Positions 53,555 through 64,000 of a stretch of 64,000 bases of DNA are shown here, piece by piece (position 1 is the first letter of the stretch; every line of letters begins with the position of its first letter). Below the pieces are notes generated by a model, which worked only from the letters and a program-made list of their open reading frames with translations, made no database searches and was not told the origin of the DNA. This stretch comes from Istiophorus platypterus (Eukaryota > Chordata > Actinopteri > Istiophoriformes > Istiophoridae): assembly GCA_016859345.1 (NCBI GenBank), contig CM029134.1, forward strand, positions 14,954,560-15,018,559. Reading direction: 5' to 3'. A program made the translations under genes and the position numbers.

Positions 53555-55948
53555 CTTCTCTTTGTTCGGTAAAGTCTGAGTCCTGGTAAACGTGTCTCCT
53601 CCGTTAATACTGATCAGCTCCGCATCTACAGGCGGAAACGGTGCGGGGAAAACCACTACGTCACTCTTGAGTGTGTCTGAGCTGAAACAGACGTCATACT
53701 GCTGAGTAGCTTTAGAGTAAGACCAGCTCCCGTCAGGGTGGGTGGTGATCATTGGGGCGCTGTACCTGCTGAAACTGCCGTCTGACCTGTGGCATCTGAC
53801 AGCGATTAAACTGATGAGGCTGAGCAGAAAGATCACTGACACCGACACGATGGCGATCAGCAGGTACATGTTTAGATCAGAGAAGCTCTCCTCCTTTATG
53901 GGCACATGTCTGAACGGGGTCTGGATGCCAGCTGTGCTTTCGACCACCACCGCATCAATAGACACAGTAGCTGACAGGGAGGGTTCCCCGCTATCAGACA
54001 CCAACACCACCAAGGGGTGAGTTTTCAGGTCATTGTCACTCATTCTCCTCTTAGTCCTGATTTCGCCGGTGCTGGTTCCGATGCGGAAGAGGTTGTTTCC
54101 CTTGGGCTCAGAGAGGTGGTAAGAAAGCAGCGCATTGTATCCAGAGTCTGCGTCTACAGCCCTGATCTTTGCCACAAAATATCCTGCTTCAGCAGAATAG
54201 GGGATGGTCTCACTGTTAACGGAGCCGTGCTCAGAATAGGGGGCGAGAATGGTGGGACTGTTGTCATTCTCATCCAGGATGAAAACGTTGACAGTCACGT
54301 TGCTGCTGAGCGGAGGAACACCAGAGTCTGTGGCCTGAACTTTAAACGTGAAGGTTTTTAGCTCCTCGTAGTTAAAAGACTGCAGGCTGACTATCTCTCC
54401 AGTTTCTGAGTTGATGTTTACAACTGTTGAAATCGGCGAACCTTTCGGATAATTATCCATCAATGAATAAGTCAGTTTAGCATTGTCGTTTACGTCTGCA
54501 TCCACTGCATTTGTTCTTGTCAGGATATCTCCCACCTTACTGTTCTCTTTCACGTAAATATTAACACTAGTTTCCGGGAAACGCGGCGCATTGTCATTAA
54601 TATCAGAGATCTGTACAGTGATTACAGCAGTGCTAGAAAGAGGTGGACTTCCTTCATCGATAGCAGAGATGGTTACATCGTACAGTGACACCATCTCTCT
54701 GTCAATAACACCGTCCACTATCAATGAATAATAGTTTTTGTAATTTGATGTTAATTTAAAAGGGACTGAACCTTTAACTTTACAGTTGGTGAGGCCATTT
54801 TCCCCTCCATCTTTATCAGTCACAGTCACCAAGGCGACGACTGTTCCCAACTCAGCACTTTCCTTTACTGGACTCATGATTGAAGTTATAGAGATTTCTG
54901 GTGCGTTGTCATTAACATCGACAACCTCTACCAGCACTTTAGAATAACCACTGCGTGGGGAAGCGCCTTGGTCCGTTGCTCGTACTCGTAATTCATATAC
55001 ATTGATGTCCTCATAATCTAAATGAGCCTTCACAATAATTTCACCACTTTCAGGAATAACAATAAATTTTTCAGGAGAGTCTACGTTTCCTCTTTTCATT
55101 AAGTGATATCTTATGTCTGAATTTGACCCGTCGTCTAAATCGGTGGCATTTAGTTTAAGTATTGTTGTACCTACAGGTACATTTTCGCTGACAGTTACTT
55201 TATAGAGTGACTTGTTAAACGAAGGCGTGTTATCATTAACATCTATCACATTGACAAGAATCTGCATAGTACCAGATCTTGCAGGTTCTCCTCCGTCTAA
55301 AGCGGTCAATATTAGTTTAATAATGGGTTGTTTCTCTCGGTCTACAGCTTTCTGCAGCACTAACTCAGCAGACAGGCTGTCTCCTCCGCCGCTCACATCT
55401 AAGGAAAAATGCTCGTTAAGGCTTAACTTGTAGGTTTTCACAGTATTACTGCCAGTGTCTGCATCTTGAGCTATTGGTAGCGGATACCTCTCTCCCGTTG
55501 AGGAAGACTCGGAGATATTAAACACATGGATTTGCTCGAGAAATGATGGCGCATTATCATTCAAATCGAGAATGTTGACCTCAATGCGATAAATATTGAG
55601 AGGATTGCTCAGTAGTCCCTCTATATTTAAAGAACACTTCGGTAAATTTGGACAAAGCTCTTCGCGGTCTATCCTTTCATGAACAAACAAAGCTCCAGTT
55701 CTTAAATTAGCCTCGAAATATTTCTTACTGTGCCTCGATACAATCCTAAATCCTCCTTCCTCTAGTTGCTGTTTGTTGATGTTTAAATCCTTAGCGAGAT
55801 TCCCCACCACTGTGCCTTTGTCCACCTCCTCGGAAACGGAGTATGAGATCTGAGCTGCGGACCAGTCCGATAAACAAAGAATAATGGCGCACAACATCCA
55901 TTCGGCCTTTCTAGTCTTTTGATGACACATCCTTTTGTTCGGATACAA
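53555..55948 (-). CDS. pcdha: Pcdh-alpha variable exon D
   Basis: This exon has 798 codons from ATG at 55948. A second in-frame ATG at 55930 would shorten it by six residues and keep the signal peptide ([16 protein letters not shown]). Mature [13 protein letters not shown] is close to exon C's N-terminus, so C and D look like close relatives. The disulfide loop is CPNLPKC. Linkers are [27 protein letters not shown] and DINDNAPRF. The common repeat 6, helix and cytoplasmic end LPNKEK before AAG/gtaggt follow. A juxtamembrane variant, ESTAGIQTP for ESTADIQTP, is seen. The donor (gtaggt) is slightly weaker than in the other exons. Confidence 0.95.
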
Positions 55949-56142
55949 AGTTCAGACAAACAACCGTCATTCATCCACAAAAATGGCAGAATATCCAAAA
56001 GAAAGCCTTGCGTTCTTTATCTAGGATCCATCTCTCAAGACCAATTGGCTAACTGACCCAGCCCTTACGAACCGTATAGACTATTTTTGTCACTGAAAAG
56101 AGAGGAGGGGTTTTAGGCCATCAATGAACACTACTGACTGCT

Positions 56143-56159
56143 CGGTCTCCAGCGACATC
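56143..56159 (-). promoter_or_regulatory. Conserved promoter element (CSE-like) of exon D
   Basis: The minus strand reads GATGTCGCTGGAGACCG, nearly the same as exon B's element, about 195 bp upstream of the start codon. A CCCCTCCTCTC box lies nearer the gene. Confidence 0.75.
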
Positions 56160-56395
56160 TTGCGTTCTTTTGATAGACCACAATGGACTCTTTACTAACC
56201 ACGCATGATAGGACAGGATCTTCCCTTAAAGAATACAACACAAATGTATGATTGATTGACCGTCGATCTGATTACGCAAAACATTATCTTCGTGTGTTTG
56301 TTGCTAAAACAAAACCGCAAAAAACTGATAGAATCCAAGCAAATTGAAACTATAAATAAAAAAAATGTAAGGCATGTGTGTATATAATGTAGTCT

Positions 56396-56406
56396 GCGTG
56401 TGTGTT

Positions 56407-56459
<53 letters not shown>

Positions 56460-56468
56460 GTGTATTTG
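56396..56468. repeat. (GT)n microsatellite
   Basis: GT run with a few TA/TT interruptions. Confidence 0.95.
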
Positions 56469-56763
56469 TGAAATTAAATTGTGAATAATGGTTTATGACT
56501 GATTGTAACTGTTGTCGCTGAACATATTTAGTAATATCATTCTACCAAAAGAAATATTCAGAACTCCTATTTTACTATCTGCCAATGCTTAACATCTAGA
56601 CAGGTATATTCTAAGATATCGTACAGCTTCATATAAAACACAATGGTTTTTGTTTCTTTTTTAAATGTGCACATCTACCGTCGAGCTATGGCCTGTGTAA
56701 TGCGAGTTCACCATAAGTACAGGAAGAGAGACATGAGTAGAAGACTGAGGAATGCAGAGAGAT

Positions 56764-56784
56764 GTCAGCACCATGGAGAGCGTC
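56764..56784 (+). promoter_or_regulatory. Weak RE1/NRSE-like site
   Basis: GTCAGCACCATGGAGAGCG followed by TC matches 17 of 21 RE1 positions. It lies about 260 bp downstream of the frameshifted exon E. It is the weakest of the four RE1-like sites. Confidence 0.45.
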
Positions 56785-57042
56785 TTAAGCAGCAGTGTAT
56801 AAAAACTATACATACAAGCTGTGAGAAGAGTTAATAATTTCTCGCTTTTTGCTGATAAAGGGAAACCACATTTGCTCTACCTTCAATTATTTCTTAAATC
56901 TTATATTAAAAACACCCAGGGATAATTTCATTGACTTTTCCACATAACTGCATGTTTGTAATGTTACCTAACTGCAGCTAAAGCCTTATATGACACGCAA
57001 AATATGCATTGGTTGACAGTGTTCATTCTGTATGCATCTTAC

Positions 57043-59419
57043 CTTCTCTTTACTGGGTAAAGTCTGAGTCCTGGTAAACGTGTCTCCTCCGTTAATACTG
57101 ATCAACTCCGCATCTACAGGCGGAAACGGTGCGGGGAAAACCACTACGTCACTCTTGAGTGTGTCTGAGCTGAAACAGACGTCATACTGCTGAGTAGCTT
57201 TAGAGTAAGACCAGCTCCCGTCAGGGTGGGTGGTGATCATTGGGGCGCTGTACCTGCTGAAACTGCCGTCTGACCTGTGGCATCTGACAGCGATTAAACT
57301 GATGAGGCTGAGCAGAAAGATCACTGACACCGACACGATGGCGATCAGCAGGTACATGTTTAGATCAGAGAAGCTCTCCTCCTTTATGGGCACATGTCTG
57401 AATGGGGTCTGAATGTCAGCTGTGCTTTCGACCACCACCGCATCAATAGACACAGTAGCTGACAGGAGGGTTCCCGTTATCAGACACCAACACCACCAAA
57501 GGGTGAGTTTTCAGGTCATTGTCACTCATTCTCCTCTTAGTCCTGATTTCGCCGGTGCTGGTTCCGATGCGGAAGAGGTTGTTTCCCTTGGGCTCAGAGA
57601 GGTGGTAAGAAAGCAGCGCATTGTATCCAGAGTCTGCGTCTACAGCCCTGATCTTTGCCACAAAGTATCCTGCTTCAGCAGAATAGGGGATGGTCTCACT
57701 GTTAACGGAGCCGTGCTCAGAATAGGGGGCGAGAATGGTGGGACTGTTGTCATTCTCATCCAGGATGAAAACGTTGACAGTCACATTGCTGCTGAGTGGA
57801 GGAACACCAGAGTCTGTGGCCTGAACTTTAAACGTGAAGGATTTTAGCTCCTCATAGTTAAAGGACTGCAGGCTGACTATCTCTCCTGTCTCTGAGTTGA
57901 TGTTTACCAACGTGGGGAGGGGCAGAGATTTACTATTACCATCTAAAAATGAGTAGCTCACCTGACCATTGTTGCTTATGTCAGCATCGACTGCAGTCAC
58001 TGTTTTAATAACTGTTCCTACTTTGCTGTTTTCTTTCACATAAATGTATATAACAGGTTCAGGGAAATATGGCGCATTGTCATTAACATCAGAAACGTGA
58101 ACAGTTATGATAGTGGTACTGGAAAGAGGAGGAGTCCCTTCATCAGTAGCTGATATGGTGACATTATAATCTGAGGTAAATTCTCTGTCTAGAGCCTCTT
58201 CAACAACTAAAGAATAATAGTTTTTGTAGTTTGTCTCGAGTTTAAAGGGAACCTTATTCGAGATTTTACATTTCACTTCGCCGTTTTTTCCACCATCATG
58301 ATCCAGTATAGAGACAAGTGCAACAGCTGTACCTATATCAGCGTCCTCCTTCACTGTGTCTAGCAGTGACGTCACAGTGATCTCAGGAGCGTTGTCATTT
58401 ACATCGATTACTTCTACTAGCACCTTACAATGAGCAGACATGGGAGGCTGAGCTTTGTCGTTTGCTTCTGCGCGGATTTCAAACACTGGATATTCCTCAT
58501 AATCTACATTAGCTTTGACCATTATCCCGCCGGTTAGGGAATCGATATGAAAAATCTCTAATATACGATCTTGGCCTTTACTTCTTAAGGAATACACTAT
58601 CTCGCCGTTTGTCCCTTCATCAGCGTCGGTCGCATTCAATGTAATGACAGTTGTCCCAATTGGAGTATTTTCAAATATACGAGTTTTGTACAGGGGCCTG
58701 TTAAATAATGGAGGGTTATCGTTAACGTCTAAAACGTTTATTATCACCTGTGATGTACCAGATCTCGGCGGGCTCCCTCCATCTATAGCAGTCAAAGTAA
58801 GATGTATCACTGGCTGTTTCTCTCGATCTAACGTTTTCTGTAAAACCAACTCGGCAGAAACGCTGTCTCCTGCTTTGATTGTAGCGAGAGAAAAATATTC
58901 ATTTGCTGTTATTTTAAAAGCATTGACCTCATTCTTGCCTACATCTGCATCGATGGCTTCCGACAAAGCGAATTTCATTCCAGGAAGGGTATTTTCTGCT
59001 ATGTCTATAATTTGAGATTTTTCTGTGAATACGGGGTCGTTGTCATTAACGTCTATTATATTTATTTCTAAACGATACAGTTTCAGGGGATTATTTATTA
59101 CGGCTTCTACACTGACAGTGCATTTTTTTGCCCTCGCACAGAGCTCCTCTCGATCTATTCTCTCGTTAACGTAGAGAACGCCGGTCTTTACATTTACCTT
59201 GAAAAATTTTCTTTTTGATCCAGTAACGATCTGAAACATACGAGATTCCAAGTCCTGAAGACTGAGGTTTAGGTCCTTAGCGATATTTCCAAGAGATGTC
59301 CCCGGATTCACCTCCTCTAACACAGAATAAGAGAGCTGCCCAGGCACCGCTTCACAGCAACATTCTAGTAACACGAACACCAGGTAGGAAACAATAGACG
59401 TCCACAGCGATGCAGACAT
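57043..59419 (-). pseudogene. pcdha: Pcdh-alpha variable exon E, frameshifted
   Basis: The exon is complete from ATG at 59419 (signal peptide, [13 protein letters not shown]) to donor AAG/gtaaga. However, 2 bases are missing at about 57465-57476: one G of a GGG run and one C of a CCCC run, compared with all sister exons. The frame leaves at SDNG within the sixth cadherin repeat and stops after PPVSYCVY. The transmembrane helix and cytoplasmic part remain open in another frame (137 codons to the donor). The length plus two bases equals 793 codons, so nothing else is lost. As it stands, it could make only a secreted ectodomain, and nonsense-mediated decay of the spliced mRNA is likely. Sequencing error in homopolymers is the alternative. 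Repeats 3-5 are very close to exon F. Confidence 0.85.
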
Positions 59420-59648
59420 AATTCCATGAAATGATTTTTAACACAGATCCAAAGCAAGGAAACCCCGTCACGAATTGTACAAGTATTAAAAAAATAAAAC
59501 AAAAGACTGCACCGAACGTATATCATACACATAAACCAGATCTTCCCTTGGTCCTTTCGTCCACGCTTTATGACAAAGAGTATGGAGCCAGTTTGTTTTT
59601 TAAAACCGGGAGGAGCATGGAAATACTACACAGGAACCCTCAGTGTCA

Positions 59649-59666
59649 CGGTCTATAGTGTCACCA
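59649..59666 (-). promoter_or_regulatory. Degraded promoter element (CSE-like) of exon E
   Basis: The minus strand reads TGGTGACACTATAGACCG. Its neighbour exon F has CAGTGACGCTATAGACCG. The CGCT core has become CACT, a typical CpG decay change. The spacing to the ATG (about 230 bp) and the flanking CTCCTCCC box are kept. Confidence 0.65.
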
Positions 59667-60090
59667 CGCGGAGAGCTGCTGAAACTGCACTAATATAACT
59701 CGTACGGAAAAACAGCTTGTACTACCAAGGGAGGCTTAAAGTTGTCACATTTTTAATAACTTTGGGAAAAAAAGTGGGCTGAAAGGCTACAAAATTTTGA
59801 AAAAAAATTAATCCGGTTCATTGCCAATAATTTCAATTTGCAAAATTAATGTTTTGCAGTTACCGAACAATGACCAAGTAACCTGAGAGTCAGACATACC
59901 ACTGGATCCATCATATTTCTGTCTCATGAATTTCAGAAGTCAACTTAAGGTTTTCAAAATGATATGAAAGGAGTAGTGAGCCAAACACTTATCAACTTAG
60001 GCATTCTTTTTACATTGAAAAAAATCTCTTGGTCGATTTGAGATGAATCCATATTAAAAGAAAAAAATGAGATGATTGCATTCGACTCAC
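59667..60090. other. Spacer between variable exons E and F
   Basis: AT-rich and non-coding. No RE1-like site was found. Confidence 0.5.
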
Positions 60091-62472
60091 CTTTTCTTTA
60101 TTGGGTAGAGTCTGAGTCCTGTTAAACGTATCTCCTCCATTTATACTGATCAACTCCGCATCTACAGGCGGAAACGGTGCGGGGAAAACCACTACGTCAC
60201 TCTTGAGTGTGTCTGAGCTGAAACAGACGTCATACTGCTGAGTAGCTTTAGAGTAAGACCAGCTCCCGTCAGGGTGGGTGGTGATCATTGGGGCGCTGTA
60301 CCTGCTGAAACTGCCGTCTGACCTGTGGCATCTGACAGCGATTAAACTGATGAGGCTGAGCAGAAAGATCACTGACACCGACACGATGGCGATCAGCAGG
60401 TACATGTTTAGATCAGAGAAGCTCTCCTCCTTTATGGGCACATGTCTGAACGGGGTCTGGATGTCAGCTGTGCTTTCGACCACCACCGCATCAATAGACA
60501 CAGTAGCTGACAGGGAGGGTTCCCCGTTATCAGACACCGACACCACCAAGGGGTGAGATTTCAGGTCATTGTCACTCATTCTCCTCTTAGTCCTGATTTC
60601 GCCGGTGCTGGTTCCGATGCGGAAGAGGTTGTTTCCCTTGGGCTCAGAGAGGTGGTAAGAAAGCAGCGCATTGTATCCAGAGTCTGCGTCTACAGCCCTG
60701 ATCTTTGCCACAAAGTATCCTGCTTCAGCAGAATAGGGGATGGTCTCACTGTTAACGGAGCCGTGCTCAGAATAGGGGGCGAGAATGGTGGGACTGTTGT
60801 CATTCTCATCCAGGATGAAAACATTGACAGTCACGTTGCTGCTGAGCGGAGGAACACCAGAGTCTGTGGCCTGAACTTTAAACGTGAAGGTTTTCAGCTC
60901 CTCATAGTTAAAGGACTGCAGGCTGACTATCTCTCCAGTCTCTGAGTTGATGTTTACCAACGTGGGAAGGGGCAGAGATTTACTATTACCATCTAAAAAT
61001 GAGTAGCTCACCTGACCATTGTTGCTTATGTCAGCATCGACTGCAGTCACTTTTTTAATAACTGTTCCTACTTTACTGTTTTCTTTCACATAAATGTATA
61101 TAACAGGTTCAGGGAAATATGGCGCATTGTCATTAACATCGGAAACGTGAACAGTAATGATAGTGGTACTGGAAAGAGGAGGAGTCCCTTCATCAGTAGC
61201 TGATATGGTGACATTATAATCTAAGGTAAATTCTCTGTCCAGAGCCTCTTCAACAACTAAAGAATAATAGTTTTTGTAATTTGTTTCTAATTTGAACGGA
61301 ACTGTGTTTAAGATCTCACATTTTACTTCACCATTTTTTCCACCATCTTGATCCAGTATAGAGACAAGTGCAACAGCTGTACCTATATCAGCGTCCTCCT
61401 TCACTGTGTCTAGCAGTGACGTCACAGTGATCTCAGGAGCGTTGTCATTTACATCGATTACTTCTACTAGCACCTTACAATGAGCAGACATGGGAGGCTG
61501 AGCTTTATCCCTGGCCTCTGCCCGGATATCAAACGCTTTTCTCTCCTCATAGTTAATTTTTCCTTTCACTGAAATGATCCCCGTTTCAGGGTCGATTTTG
61601 AAAATATCCAGAATACGGTCCTGATCCTTATTACGAAGAGAATATACTATCTCACTGTTTGTCCCTTCATCAGCGTCGGTCGCATTTAAGGTGAAAATCG
61701 CAGTACCAATCGGGATGTTTTCAACAGTTTTAACTTTGTATATAGTGCTACTGAACATCGGTGCGTTATCATTAATATCTAGTATATTTATTTCAATTTC
61801 TGATGTGCCTGATTTTGGAGGCGAACCCCCGTCTACGGCAGTTAATAGGAGCTGTAGATTTGGCTTTTTCTCCCGGTCTAGGGCTTTCTGCAGCACTAAC
61901 TCTGGAGATATACTCCCCCCTCTTTTGTGTGTCGCAAGACTGAAGTATTCATTTGGATTGAGCTTATACGCACTAACACCATTTTTACCCACATCGGCAT
62001 CGCTTGCCTCCGATAACGCGAATCTGAATCCAGGCAACGTGTTCTCTGCAATGTCCAATATTTGTGATTTTGTGTTAAAAGACGGAGAATGATCATTCAC
62101 GTCTCTAATTTCTATCTCTAAGCGGTAAAGCTTTAAAGGGTTGTTTATGACAGCCTCTACACTAACAGTGCATTGAGGTTCATCTGTACAAAGCTCCTCT
62201 CGGTCTATCCTCTCATTGACATAAAGAAATCCGGTCTTTAGATTTACCTCGAAGTATTTCTTCTTAGATCCCGTAACAATCTGAAACGAACGGGATTCTA
62301 AATCCTGCACATTGAGGTTCAGATCCTTGGCGATATTTCCGACATTAGTCCCCGGGTTTACCTCCTCCGAAACAGAGTACGAGAGCTGTCCGGACACCGC
62401 TTTACAGTAACAATGTAAAAACACCAGCACCAGATATGTAACAATAGACTTCCTGCTAGTCGGTAAAGGCAT
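60091..62472 (-). CDS. pcdha: Pcdh-alpha variable exon F
   Basis: This exon has 794 codons from the preferred ATG at 62472 ([20 protein letters not shown]), whose position matches the start of sister exon E. An in-frame ATG at 62532 would add 20 residues. Mature [13 protein letters not shown] is followed by a variant disulfide loop CTDEPQC. Linkers are DVNDHSPSF (H for N), [18 protein letters not shown] and DVNDNAPYF. The shared repeat 6, transmembrane helix and cytoplasmic tail LPNKEK before AAG/gtgagt follow. Stretches of repeats 3-5 are identical at the DNA level to exon E, so E and F are the most recently related pair or have exchanged sequence. Confidence 0.95.
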
Positions 62473-62695
62473 AATTCCGCCGAAAAAAACAAAAACAAAG
62501 AATATATCCACAATGGTGTTTCTGTCGTCCAATGATGAAATGCGACAAAATTGAAGGAGTCGCTATTTCGATTTTCAATTGTTTTAAAGACAAATAATCC
62601 AACATGCCTTCTCTTCTCTCCTCGTGTGTCTTTGTGGTGAAAACCCACAGTCATTCCGTTTTTAGTCTGGGAGGAGCCTCGACATTTCAGTGTTA

Positions 62696-62713
62696 CGGTC
62701 TATAGCGTCACTG
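62696..62713 (-). promoter_or_regulatory. Conserved promoter element (CSE-like) of exon F
   Basis: The minus strand reads CAGTGACGCTATAGACCG with the CGCT core intact, about 224 bp upstream of the ATG at 62472. A CTCCTCCC box and a TAAAAAC stretch lie 20-45 bp nearer the gene. Confidence 0.7.
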
Positions 62714-63607
62714 TGTGGTAACTTTGATAAACTGTACAAACAACTTTGAAATACCCCTCCTCATTCAGAAATGCTATCAGCAGCTTAACCGTTAACGACT
62801 ACGAGATATCGGGAGTGTTTGAATACATTCAAAACCCACAATACTTTTCAAAGTACAAGAACGTCCCCACACCTTTTGTAGGACCACGGGACGAATGCAG
62901 ATTAAAAGTTATTGTAGTGAAGAATCTGTTTGCTGCTTTTTTAAATTATCCAGGAGACCAATAATTAGAACGAATATTCAACGTCCACATCAATGCTAAA
63001 TGTATGACACATGTGAAACAGTATCTCTAAATATGGAATTTAGAAAAGAAGAAATTCATAACCAGATAGAACATCAAGGGAAGGAATAAACATTAAAGTC
63101 TGATTAATGACACGCCATCCAGACTCAAACAAGTTGAATACTGACTACAAATTTTTGAGTGATGGTCGTAAGTTGACATCACTTTTATCGCGCAATTAAA
63201 TTCTTAAAGAAATATTTTTTCTACCACTTGCATATTTCCTTTCACACCCTGTTACCGACTTAAATATATAAGCAACCTTGCAAATATACTGCATAAGTGA
63301 ACATAGCTAATTTCTTAGAGGGAGACATACCTACAGCACCGTTTGCATGTGTCATGAGGACTGAAGGCTGAACACATTCAGAAACTTGCGTTCAGCACCA
63401 CAGACAGCGACACACAACTTCGAAGCCAAAAGAGGGGACATTACAACAGCATATGCAGAGCAGGCATCAACAAAGAAAACAAACCCAGTGACTATGAATA
63501 TAACTCAAAATCAAATCTATTTCAATGTGGCCTGAGTAGAGCAGAGTCCGTAATTAAAGTAATATGTATTATTTCACAATGATGAGACTTTAATACTAAT
63601 TTCTTAC
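62714..63607. other. Spacer between variable exons F and G
   Basis: Non-coding, with an RE1-like site at 63391-63411. A short plus-strand frame (62746-62964) has no supporting feature. Confidence 0.5.
63391..63411 (+). promoter_or_regulatory. RE1/NRSE-like (REST) site, best match
   Basis: TTCAGCACCACAGACAGCG followed by AC matches 19 of 21 RE1 positions. It lies about 200 bp downstream of the exon ending at 63608. Confidence 0.7.
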
Positions 63608-64000
63608 CTTCTCTTTACTGGGTAAAGTCTGAGTCCTGGTAAACGTGTCTCCTCCATTAATACTGATCAGCTCCGCATCTACAGGCGGAAACGGTGCAGG
63701 GAAAACCACTACGTCACTCTTGAGTGTGTCTGAGCTGAAACAGACGTCATACTGCTGAGTAGCTTTAGAGTAAGACCAACTCCCGTCAGGGTGGGTGGTG
63801 ATCATTGGGGCACTGTACCTGCTGAAACTGCCGTCTGACCTGTGGCATCTGACAGCGATTAAACTGATGAGGCTGAGCAGAAAGATCACTGACACCGAAA
63901 CGATGGCAATCAGCAGGTACATGTTTAGATCAGAGAAGCTCTCCTCCTTTATGGGCACATGTCTGAACGGGGTCTGGATGTCAGCTGTGCTTTCGACCAC
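63608..64000 (-). CDS. pcdha: Pcdh-alpha variable exon G (partial, cut by window edge)
   Basis: Only the 3' end is present. It runs from the end of cadherin repeat 6 ([14 protein letters not shown]) through the transmembrane helix ([20 protein letters not shown]) and the cytoplasmic part to TQTLPSKEK, with donor AAG/gtaaga. The rest of the exon, with start codon and repeats 1-6, lies beyond the right edge. The visible part is almost identical to the other exons and ends in the same phase. Confidence 0.93.

Larger units (their letters stand above)
56160..57042. other. Spacer between variable exons D and E
   Basis: Non-coding, with a GT microsatellite at 56396-56468 and an RE1-like site at 56764-56784. 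Confidence 0.5.

Noticed and set aside
43973..61000. Recurrent plus-strand frames of 60-136 codons repeated in every variable exon
   Set aside because: They are antisense shadows of the homogenised repeat 6, transmembrane and cytoplasmic coding sequence. Their repetition only mirrors the exon array.

Overview
This window is vertebrate, almost certainly teleost, genomic DNA. It carries part of a clustered protocadherin alpha (Pcdha) locus transcribed from the minus strand. Fish origin is supported by the homogenised tandem protocadherin exons, dense dinucleotide and tetranucleotide microsatellites, and interspersed repeats typical of ray-finned (probably percomorph) genomes. The species, and whether this is the teleost Pcdh1 or Pcdh2 duplicate cluster, cannot be told from the sequence. 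One 500-base run of N (52607-53106) is an assembly gap.

Layout along the direction of transcription (right to left): seven regular alpha-type variable exons lie between 64.0 and 43.8 kb. One is cut by the window edge and one is frameshifted. A 12.8-kb interval without coding exons follows; it holds a CpG-rich patch with a strong CTCF-like motif, microsatellites and a 1221-bp tandem duplication. A single divergent C-type exon resembling PCDHAC2 sits at 30.96-28.41 kb. Three small constant exons follow: 24926-24862 (65 bp), 21219-21134 (86 bp) and 12413-12106 (308 bp with stop). Together they encode a 152-residue alpha constant domain. A likely 2.9-kb 3' UTR ends at an AATAAA at 9231-9226. The remaining 9 kb contains a degenerate LINE, a (GATA)n tract and a CpG-rich spot with a good splice donor, but no recognisable gene.

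How it works: each variable exon has its own promoter and encodes a signal peptide, six cadherin repeats, a transmembrane helix and a short cytoplasmic piece. It ends in a phase-0 donor that can be spliced to the shared constant exons, so a neuron's promoter choice sets its surface adhesion identity. In five of the six exons whose upstream sequence lies inside the window, a conserved element (core TGTCGCT..AGACCG) lies about 180-230 bp upstream of the start codon. For the sixth, that place falls in the N gap. Four RE1/NRSE-like (REST) motifs lie 200-360 bp downstream of every second variable exon.

The most interesting observations are: the alternating RE1 pattern; the frameshifted exon at 57-59.4 kb, which also has a damaged promoter core and the weakest RE1; the near-identical 3' ~860 bp of all regular exons (gene conversion); the 1221-bp tandem duplication of non-coding DNA; and the CpG/CTCF/possible first-exon region at 41.7-43.0 kb. 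No transfer RNA, ribosomal RNA gene, CRISPR array or viral gene was recognised.
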